Source of the DNA: Euryarchaeota archaeon UBA259
Lineage (GTDB): Archaea; Thermoplasmatota; Poseidoniia; Poseidoniales; Poseidoniaceae
Direction: 5' to 3'
NCBI GenBank assembly: GCA_002506275.1
Contig: DAXG01000014.1
Location: 1-47,028 of the forward strand
DNA: 47,028 nt
Shown here: positions 32,374 through 39,263 of the stretch, piece by piece
Position numbering within the stretch: position 1 is the stretch's first letter
Layout: every line of letters starts with the position of its first letter
Notes under the pieces: generated by a model
What the model saw: the letters and a program-made list of their open reading frames with translations, nothing else
The model's database searches: none
What the model was told of the DNA's origin: nothing
Program-made: the position numbers and the translations under genes

Positions 32374-33440
32374 CCCTCCATTGAATAGCGCAGCATGGCC
32401 ATTACTCCACCAAGTCCCATGAGTTGTTGCCCACCGTCATGGTCTATGGAGCATTGCACCATCACAGCACCAATATCTGCAAGACCGTTTGTCCATTCAA
32501 GCCAAGTTTTACCGTCAATTCTTTCGGTTTCAGAACGCAGTAGGTCTGCGGAAATCAACAGTGTTTCAATAGCACCCTCATTCATAGCACGAACGAGGAA
32601 TTCTTCACCGTAGGCGACAGCTCCACCGGTTGACAAGCGCTTCCATGCTTCTTCAATGAGAGCAATTTCATTCGATATGGCGTACTCGCTCAATAAATTC
32701 CCTGCAAGGCCCTCGCGTAGAACTTCATTCGCCCCCGCTCGGCCACCCATGGATGTCGCAATCGATTTCATAATCCGAGTTTCACCTGACGCTCGCAGAT
32801 CCGCAAGCAGTGCATCCCTCGCATGCCCAGGCCCACAGACAATCAACGGTGTTGAACGACCGAGTGTATCGACCAATGCGTTGATGACATTTGAACGAAA
32901 AGTACTGGCGATACTGGCTGAATGGCGAATCTCACCTCTCTTTCCACCACCTCGCATCGTCCACGTTGCACCTTCACGTAATCCACGGCCAGTGACATGG
33001 AATATGACCACTTCATCCGTTTCGACAACCGCTAAAACGACTTGCGATTGGCCTGATGCCTTTTCAGATTGAAGTAATAATTCGACATCGGCAGGAGTGA
33101 AGAAAGCGTGCGTCGATAGTTCGACTTCATCACGAATTTCTACAAGGTGTGTATGGTGCATCCCGATATCAAAGTGGGCTTCCTCAATTGTACCGTGAAT
33201 CCGTAAGTGCTCGCTAAACGTTTGGTATTCAGTGTCCTGGACACGAAGGCGAATCCACATTTTTTTCCTTTCAGCAGATTTAGCCCGCCCCCCTTCTTCT
33301 CCACCTGTTGTCTGGTCACGTCGTTCACCAAGCATTGCAAAATGCATGCCTTTACGAGTCATACGGGCGAGTGCCCACAAGTCATCGTCGGTCTCCAATC
33401 GGAGTCGCCAAACTTGGGGTTCTCGCTTGAGGATTTTCAT
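32370..33440 (-). CDS. pelA: aPelota, mRNA surveillance / ribosome rescue factor
   Basis: A 356-residue protein at normal length with the three eRF1-like domains of archaeal Pelota. The N-terminal LSm-like domain (1 to about 130) has VWRLRLETDDDLWALARM and the KKMWIRLRVQDTEY strand. The central domain (about 133-260) includes VLAVVETDEVVIFHVTGRG and IVCGPGHARDALL. The C-terminal domain (about 265-356) includes SNEIALIEEAWKRLSTGGAVAYG and ends GGVMAMLRY. With aEF1A and ABCE1, Pelota frees stalled ribosomes. The gene starts five bases after the formate-THF ligase stop, so they are likely cotranscribed. Confidence 0.95.
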   Translation of the reverse strand: MKILKREPQVWRLRLETDDDLWALARMTRKGMHFAMLGERRDQTTGGEEGGRAKSAERKKMWIRLRVQDTEYQTFSEHLRIHGTIEEAHFDIGMHHTHLVEIRDEVELSTHAFFTPADVELLLQSEKASGQSQVVLAVVETDEVVIFHVTGRGLREGATWTMRGGGKRGEIRHSASIASTFRSNVINALVDTLGRSTPLIVCGPGHARDALLADLRASGETRIMKSIATSMGGRAGANEVLREGLAGNLLSEYAISNEIALIEEAWKRLSTGGAVAYGEEFLVRAMNEGAIETLLISADLLRSETERIDGKTWLEWTNGLADIGAVMVQCSIDHDGGQQLMGLGGVMAMLRYSMEG

Positions 33441-33445
33441 TTACT

Positions 33446-35161
33446 TCACCCAAATACGCCGGTGAGTTTTCCATTTTCATCCATGTCCATATCGAGTGCC
33501 GCTGGTCGCTTTGCAAGTCCCGGCATGGTCATCATGTTCCCAAGTACAGCCACAATGAATCCTGCACCAGCATTCAATCGGAATTCACGAACTGGAAGAG
33601 TGAATCCAACAGGTGCTCCCAGTTGGCCAGGGTCGTGGGAGAATGAATACTGTGTCTTTGCCATACAGACCGGTAAATGTCCGTATCCCCAAGACTGAAG
33701 TTTATTCAGCTGCTTCATTGCTGCACTGCTCACTTCCACACCGTCTGCTTTGTAGATGCGTTGTGCGATTGCTTCCATTTTTTCGAGAACAGGAGTATCT
33801 GATGTAAACAGGGGCGTGAAGGGTCTTCCGTTGGCAACATGGTCATGAACTGCTGCAACAACAGCTTTTGCCAGTTGTTCTCCACCTTTGCCACCGTTTG
33901 AATGGACTTCAGTGAGCGTCACATCAGCCGCACCACTCTTTTGCGCTGCAGTTCGAAGGGCGTCGAGTTCGGCGTCCGTGTCGGATGCGAATCGGTTGAT
34001 GGATACGATGACAGGCATTCCAAATCCAGCCATGTTCTTGATGTGACGGTCAAGGTTTCCTTGTGCACCTCGTGTGACTGCATCAACATCTTCCTTTTCG
34101 AGTTCTTCTTTCGTAGGTCGATAACCTCCGCGGCTACCAAAAGCTCCTCCATGAAGTTTCATTGAACGAATGGTGACGTTCATCACGACACAATCTGGAG
34201 ACTTCCCAGAGTTTGCCGCCTTGATGTGCATGAATTTTTCAGCACCCATGTCAGAGCCAAAGCCTGCCTCAGTAACGACGATATCAGCAGCACCCAAGGC
34301 TAAGCGGTCAGCAATGATACTGGAGTTTCCATGAGCAATGTTCGCAAACGGTCCGCCGTGGATAAAGGCGGGATTGCCTTCTAAAGTTTGGACCAAGTTT
34401 GGTAAGAACGCATTGCGTAGCAACAGTGCCATTGCACCAGCAGCACCGATTTCTTCAGCCTTGACTGGATTGCCACTGAGGGATTGCCCGACTACGATTT
34501 CGCCAATCCTCTTTCGCAAGTCTGCATAGTCGTTGGCCAGAACCAAGATGGCCATGACTTCACTTGCAGCAGTAATATCGAACCTGTCTTGGCGGGGATT
34601 TCCGTTTGCGGGACCACCAAGGCCGATCACGATGTTTCGCAGTGAACGGTCGTTCATGTCGATGACTCGAGGCCAGAACACTCGTGTTGGGTCCAATTGT
34701 GATTCGTTGCCTTGTTTCATGTGGTTGTCAATAAGAGCCGAGAGGAGATTGTGTGCGGAGGTTACGGCGTGAAGGTCGCCGGTGAAGTGCAGGTTGATTT
34801 CTTCCATGGGGATGACTTGAGAGTGCCCACCACCTGCTGCACCACCTTTGATTCCAAAGACTGGACCCATTGAAGGTTCACGGATGACGCAAGTGGCGCT
34901 CTGTCCAAGAGCACACAGTGCTTGAGTGAGTCCGATTGTGGTTACTGTTTTCCCTTCTCCAAAGGGCGTAGGATTCACCGATGTGACCAGAACCAGACTA
35001 CCCTGAGGCTTTGAAAAGCGCTGACTGAGAGCATCCCAAGTTATTTTTGCCATTCCCCGACCCATCGGCATGAGTTCATGCGATGAAATCCCAAGTTTCC
35101 AAGCAATGGTCTCTATTGGTTCAAGAGTTGCTGCACGTGCGATATCCAAATCACTTGCCAT
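33446..35161 (-). CDS. fhs: Formate-tetrahydrofolate ligase
   Basis: A 571-residue enzyme, close to the usual ~557. The ATP-binding loop is PFGEGKT (66-72), followed by REPSMGPVFGIKGGAAGGG, the family signature. The C-terminus (MPGLAKRPAALDMDMDENGKL) is also typical. It makes 10-formyl-THF from formate, ATP and tetrahydrofolate, feeding one-carbon metabolism. ATG at 35161 (MASDL) or 35167 are both possible. It follows the flotillin-like gene by 93 bases and precedes pelA by five. Confidence 0.96.
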   Translation of the reverse strand: MASDLDIARAATLEPIETIAWKLGISSHELMPMGRGMAKITWDALSQRFSKPQGSLVLVTSVNPTPFGEGKTVTTIGLTQALCALGQSATCVIREPSMGPVFGIKGGAAGGGHSQVIPMEEINLHFTGDLHAVTSAHNLLSALIDNHMKQGNESQLDPTRVFWPRVIDMNDRSLRNIVIGLGGPANGNPRQDRFDITAASEVMAILVLANDYADLRKRIGEIVVGQSLSGNPVKAEEIGAAGAMALLLRNAFLPNLVQTLEGNPAFIHGGPFANIAHGNSSIIADRLALGAADIVVTEAGFGSDMGAEKFMHIKAANSGKSPDCVVMNVTIRSMKLHGGAFGSRGGYRPTKEELEKEDVDAVTRGAQGNLDRHIKNMAGFGMPVIVSINRFASDTDAELDALRTAAQKSGAADVTLTEVHSNGGKGGEQLAKAVVAAVHDHVANGRPFTPLFTSDTPVLEKMEAIAQRIYKADGVEVSSAAMKQLNKLQSWGYGHLPVCMAKTQYSFSHDPGQLGAPVGFTLPVREFRLNAGAGFIVAVLGNMMTMPGLAKRPAALDMDMDENGKLTGVFG

Positions 35162-35254
35162 GAGCATGTAGCGGTTCGGTATGGCTTTGAAACCCTCGGG
35201 TCAAGTTCGGTCAGAAACGACTGTTTCCACACCTGGCAATCTGCGCCGGAACAC

Positions 35255-36721
35255 TCACTCGTCTTTCATCTCACCAAGGTAGGCTGGCAACTCAATTCCA
35301 GCCATCTTAGCAACATCGTGCACTGGTGGTAGGCTTTGCATGAGTGAAGAGATGAAGTTCGAAGTCGAGCCACCTTCTCCATTGTTACCGCCGTTGCCAG
35401 AATCCCAAACGGTGATCTTGTCAATCTTGAGGTTGGAAATTGCTTCGGTTTGTCGAGAGACCAATTCTTCAATCTTCTCAACCATCAGCAGAGTCGCAGC
35501 AGCCTTGGTGTCTCCACCTGCGCTTTCGACCAGTGACTTGTAACCAGCAGCCTTTGCTTCAAGGACGGCTTGTTGACCAACCGCTTCAGCCTGATAGCGT
35601 GCAAGGATAGCATCTGCTTGACCTTGTGCGATACGGCGTTGGCGTTCAGCTTCAGCATCTGCAGAAATCACAACTTGTTCCTTAGCGACGATTTCACGTG
35701 CGATGTCTGCTGCACGAAGACGTTCGCTCTCAAGAGAATACTGAGCCTTTTCAATTTCTTCTTGAGCACGGCGTTGAGCAACTTCAGCACGTTGACGTGC
35801 TTCTGCTTCTTTCTCTGCAAGTGTTGCGTTTGAGATAGCGATAGCAGCTCGGCTCAAGTTTTCACCTTCGATAGCGTTCTTCTCTTGCTCTTGAACGAAA
35901 ACTCTCTGGAGGCTGATTGCGGCTGCTTTACCTTGTTCTGTAGAGGACTTTGCCTCTTGGACTGAGATTTCTTCAGTCATGATAGCGTTTGCTTGTCCAG
36001 TCTTTGTTTCAGATTGTTGCTTCTGAACTTCGATGATACGGTTTCGATCTGCTTCTGCAACACGAATCTGTCCCCTTTCGAGAGCCTTAGCACGGTCACC
36101 CTCTGCGGAAGCAATTGCTTCTGCGGCTGCCTTTGCACCAATCGAGTTGATGTATTCAGCCTCGTCAGTGATGTCGGTGATGTTAACGTTGAGCAAAACC
36201 AATCCGAGTTTGTGCAGTTCAGAATCGACGTTGTTTGAGACCATGCGTAGGAACGCATCACGGTCTTGGTTGATTTGCTCGATGGTGAGTGTAGCGACAG
36301 TGAGACGAAGTTGACCGAAAATGATTTCTCGTGCCATTTCTTCGATTTGGACGTTGGACAAACCAAGAAGACGTTCAGCTGCGTTTTGCATGATCATTGG
36401 AGATGTTGAGATACCAATAACGAATGTTGATGGGACGTTAATACGAATGTTTTGTTGTGAAAGTGCGTGTTCAAGTTGAATGGGGATGGTCATCGGCTTG
36501 AGGTCGAGATACGCATAATGCTGTATGAGCGGCCAAACAATTTTTCCACCACCGTGGTAACATTTTGCTGCTCCTGCGTCTTTTACGTTACCGTAAACGA
36601 CCAGAATCTTGTCGGATGGTGCGAGTTTGTATCTGCTTGTGGCCACATAGATTGTTCCGAACACTGCGAGTGTGAACAAAAAGAGTCCGATAACTGCGAT
36701 TGAGGTTCCTGCGTCTGCCAT
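35255..36721 (-). CDS. Flotillin-like SPFH/band 7 membrane scaffold protein
   Basis: A 488-residue protein with an N-terminal membrane segment (about residues 5-27), an SPFH domain (about 28-200), and a long Ala/Glu/Gln/Arg-rich coiled-coil stretch (about 200-370) typical of flotillins. Later come AEAVGQQAVLEAKAAGYKSL and LMVEKIEELV, then a Gly/Asn linker and a conserved tail. Flotillins organise membrane microdomains and multimerise. ATG 36721 (MADAGTS) is preferred over 36757 because the extra 12 residues precede the membrane anchor and resemble no family N-terminus. It lies 60 bases downstream of an NfeD-like gene, the partner with which flotillin-like proteins are classically paired. Confidence 0.92.
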   Translation of the reverse strand: MADAGTSIAVIGLFLFTLAVFGTIYVATSRYKLAPSDKILVVYGNVKDAGAAKCYHGGGKIVWPLIQHYAYLDLKPMTIPIQLEHALSQQNIRINVPSTFVIGISTSPMIMQNAAERLLGLSNVQIEEMAREIIFGQLRLTVATLTIEQINQDRDAFLRMVSNNVDSELHKLGLVLLNVNITDITDEAEYINSIGAKAAAEAIASAEGDRAKALERGQIRVAEADRNRIIEVQKQQSETKTGQANAIMTEEISVQEAKSSTEQGKAAAISLQRVFVQEQEKNAIEGENLSRAAIAISNATLAEKEAEARQRAEVAQRRAQEEIEKAQYSLESERLRAADIAREIVAKEQVVISADAEAERQRRIAQGQADAILARYQAEAVGQQAVLEAKAAGYKSLVESAGGDTKAAATLLMVEKIEELVSRQTEAISNLKIDKITVWDSGNGGNNGEGGSTSNFISSLMQSLPPVHDVAKMAGIELPAYLGEMKDE

Positions 36722-36781
36722 GGTGTCACATGCATGGTGTCCTTTATGAGTGTTCACCCGACTCGAAAAGGTCTGCAGACC

Positions 36782-37408
36782 TCATTCTTCTTCGGATACG
36801 TAGGTGTTGACCGACAGAGGTTTGACGATGAGCGTCTCTCCGATTGCTTTAACGACTTCAATAAATTTGCCTGTTTTGAGGCTTGCAGTCTCGTTTTCCA
36901 ATACGGCGTCACATGTTCGCATTGCGTTTTGGAACTCAACTTGAACTTGCCCGGTTTCACCTGCACGGATTTCCATGTAGACTTTTCCTTGTGCACCTAC
37001 TGCCAGTGAATGCTTGACGGTTCCATCGACTTCCAGCGACTTCATCACCTGGAATACTTTTCCGATGATGTACATTGAGAAAAACCCTGAGACGGCTGCG
37101 ACAAAGATTGCAATGAGGTCTGCTCCTCCGCTTTGAGTTACGGCAAGGCCTGCAATTCCAAACATCATAATGAAACTGAGTATGCCTTGAATTGTGAGCA
37201 TATGGAATATTCCTTCCGCGCCCATGTCAAAGTCGGTTTCAAATCCTGCAAACTCGAGTGCACCATCTGCAACGCCACCAAGTAGAATGAGTATGAAATA
37301 AATGAGGAACAAAAAGGTTCCAACGATCGCCATTACAGCGAACAATACATCGACGCCGGAGATGGCTCCGAGTCCTACAAGGTCAAGAATATTTGAAATC
37401 AAGGACAT
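36782..37408 (-). CDS. NfeD-like membrane protein
   Basis: A 208-residue protein with about four hydrophobic segments (near 18-44, 66-86, 93-112) and a soluble C-terminal part (about 125-200) with the small beta-barrel pattern of NfeD OB domains: VGAQGKVYMEIRAGETGQVQVEF and AIGETLIVKPL. NfeD proteins sit next to SPFH proteins and are thought to help their function; this fits the flotillin gene immediately downstream. The short form lacks a serine protease domain. Twelve bases separate it from the upstream small membrane-protein gene. Confidence 0.82.
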   Translation of the reverse strand: MSLISNILDLVGLGAISGVDVLFAVMAIVGTFLFLIYFILILLGGVADGALEFAGFETDFDMGAEGIFHMLTIQGILSFIMMFGIAGLAVTQSGGADLIAIFVAAVSGFFSMYIIGKVFQVMKSLEVDGTVKHSLAVGAQGKVYMEIRAGETGQVQVEFQNAMRTCDAVLENETASLKTGKFIEVVKAIGETLIVKPLSVNTYVSEEE

Positions 37409-37420
37409 TTTATCACTGGA

Positions 37421-37693
37421 CTATACTGTTGGCTTCTGTTCTTCAACCTTCGCCTGTTGCTGCCGTTGAATTGGACGGATGTAGATGAAGTAATAATGTC
37501 CAAAAACGATTGGTCCTAGAGAGAGGCCAAACATCAGCCCAACACCCCATGAAGGTAGATTGAGTGCAAGGCCAATCGCCACAACAATGAGGAGGCAGAC
37601 AAGCATCGATGCTTTTTCGAGGATAATCAAAATCGGTGTCGAGCCCTGGTTCACACGGTCTTTCATCGCAAAGATGTCTCGCAGATTGGACAT
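37421..37693 (-). CDS. Small two-helix membrane protein
   Basis: A 90-residue protein of unknown family. After a short charged N-terminus (MSNLRDIFAMKDRVNQG) come two adjoining hydrophobic stretches (about 20-40 and 45-68), then a basic/Gln-rich tail (RPIQRQQQAKVEEQ). ATG 37693 is chosen because GAGGG lies just upstream on the coding strand and because a longer start at 37723 would overlap the preceding gene. It belongs to the NfeD-flotillin run and may be a membrane partner; that is inferred only from position. Confidence 0.7.
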   Translation of the reverse strand: MSNLRDIFAMKDRVNQGSTPILIILEKASMLVCLLIVVAIGLALNLPSWGVGLMFGLSLGPIVFGHYYFIYIRPIQRQQQAKVEEQKPTV

Positions 37694-37701
37694 CTCAACC
37701 C

Positions 37702-38085
37702 TCACGAGAGGAGATCTGACCATGCTATTTCACTCATGATGACTATCATGAGATAGACGAAGCCGATAAAAAAGGCTGGGTTTCGACCCTTTTCAACGAG
37801 GCTTTCAACTTGATGCAGTTGTCCATTTGCATCGCGAACAATCGTTGTTGCTTCCGAAGTGATGTAGTTGCCACCTTCGGTGAACTCTTTCTCGTTTTTA
37901 TTGCTCTGAAACACCATGAACACGAGTGTACCGATAACAACGCCTAAACTCGGGCCGAGTAATACGCCCAAAGCAGAGTTGAATTCAGCCCACATAGCTG
38001 CAGTAAGGTAGAGACCAAACCCAGCGGTGAGGAGTGAAATTAGGCCCTTGCCTCGCTTTTGGTTGGATAAATTGAAACCGTCCAT
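37702..38085 (-). CDS. Small membrane protein at head of the NfeD-flotillin operon
   Basis: A 127-residue protein I do not recognise. It has two adjacent hydrophobic helices (about 15-34 and 38-58), a central soluble loop (NEKEFTEGGNYITSEATTIV, then DANGQLHQVESLVEKG), and a C-terminal helix (about 105-122). It is the first of four leftward genes (two small membrane proteins, NfeD-like, flotillin-like) with gaps of 8, 12 and 60 bases, so probably one operon. Its start lies very close to that of the divergent AroE-like gene. Confidence 0.7.
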   Translation of the reverse strand: MDGFNLSNQKRGKGLISLLTAGFGLYLTAAMWAEFNSALGVLLGPSLGVVIGTLVFMVFQSNKNEKEFTEGGNYITSEATTIVRDANGQLHQVESLVEKGRNPAFFIGFVYLMIVIMSEIAWSDLLS

Positions 38086-38095
38086 GCTATTTGTA

Positions 38096-39217
38096 ATGAG
38101 TCACCCTTTTTCAACCCTACCCCGTTTCAAGTCCTCTGTCCATGATGTTGAAGAACTACGGCGCGCATGGTATCACATGGCACAGGTCCGGTATGCGATA
38201 ACCGGTAGCCCAGTGACTCATTCTCTTTCACCATTGTTGCTTGGCTTAGTACTCTCAAACCTTGAAAAATTCGGCGGTGATGTCGAGTTACACAGTAAAA
38301 ATTCTTCAATGCATTTGGTTGATACTCGGGCAATTGAAGATGCATTAGGGTGGGGCTATGCGGGGCATGCACCCAACGCACCGGAATGGGAGTACACGGG
38401 CGCTCCGTTCGGGAAATTCCGGACCGATGCTCTGCTGAAAAAGGCCATTGAAGCAGCGATGGAAATTGAAGACGCTGACCCTCGTCTTTCATCGTCCTTT
38501 GATTCCGACCCCGTCTCGTCGCCCACCACTGGAAATCCATATCTGGCTGAAGCAGTTCGCCGACAACTTCCCACGCAGTGCCTCGAAAACGAAGTGTGGA
38601 TTAATCTCACCTCACCTCTCAAGCACCAACTTGCCAGCGATGCGATCTCGACCATTGACGATTCAATGGATTTGCAATCGGTCAATACACTGCGATGGGA
38701 CGGTCAAGGATGGTGGTGCGCAAGTGTCGATGGCTATGGCGTGGTGGCCTTGGCCCAGCACTATGGCGTAGACGTCAAAGGTGGAGCAATTCTCGGGATC
38801 GTTGGAGGAGGAGGTGCTGCTCGTTCGACTGCAGATGCATGGCTGAAAGAAGGCGGTAGAATCTCAGCAGTCCCCGGTCGTCGTCCACTGGAATTGCCGT
38901 ATGCGTTTGAATCTTTGAAGCCAACAGAAGCAGTTGATTTTGTGGTGGATTTTGAAAAGAACCAAACCTCTGAATCCAGTTTTTCTCAATGCGAATTACG
39001 ATTGAACCCAACCTATGGGCCTCAACCAGGTGATCTCGAGTCAAGATTTTCCGCCTTACTAAGCCGGCCGCTTGATGGCCGTTGGATGCTTGTTGCCCAA
39101 CATCTTGAAGCATGGAAGCGGTTGTGGACGCCCCAATATGCGGATTTCCTTCCATCACTGGAGCTTCTCCTCACGCAATTGGTCCATGCCGAAAACCTAC
39201 TCGCAAAGTATGCATGA
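38096..39217 (+). CDS. Enlarged shikimate dehydrogenase-like protein
   Basis: A 373-residue protein, about 100 longer than normal AroE. Visible AroE motifs: RYAITGSPVTHSLSPLL (entry loop), INLTSPLKHQL with the catalytic lysine, SVNTLRWDG, then VDGYGV with the catalytic aspartate, and the NADP loop GIVGGGGAARSTADAW. AroE reduces 3-dehydroshikimate to shikimate with NADPH for aromatic amino acid synthesis. Between SLSPLL and LTSPLK there are about 120 residues instead of about 45-50, and the usual NTD before the NADP domain reads SVD. The start is uncertain. ATG 38096 has a TATA-like gataaatt 25 bases upstream but leaves only ten bases to the divergent gene; ATG 38177 (MAQVRYAI) matches the family N-terminus better. 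Confidence 0.75.
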   Translation: MSHPFSTLPRFKSSVHDVEELRRAWYHMAQVRYAITGSPVTHSLSPLLLGLVLSNLEKFGGDVELHSKNSSMHLVDTRAIEDALGWGYAGHAPNAPEWEYTGAPFGKFRTDALLKKAIEAAMEIEDADPRLSSSFDSDPVSSPTTGNPYLAEAVRRQLPTQCLENEVWINLTSPLKHQLASDAISTIDDSMDLQSVNTLRWDGQGWWCASVDGYGVVALAQHYGVDVKGGAILGIVGGGGAARSTADAWLKEGGRISAVPGRRPLELPYAFESLKPTEAVDFVVDFEKNQTSESSFSQCELRLNPTYGPQPGDLESRFSALLSRPLDGRWMLVAQHLEAWKRLWTPQYADFLPSLELLLTQLVHAENLLAKYA

Positions 39218-39263
39218 CGCCCAAAGCGATTAGAATGAGGAAGTAAAGGAGAGAACGGTTCCA

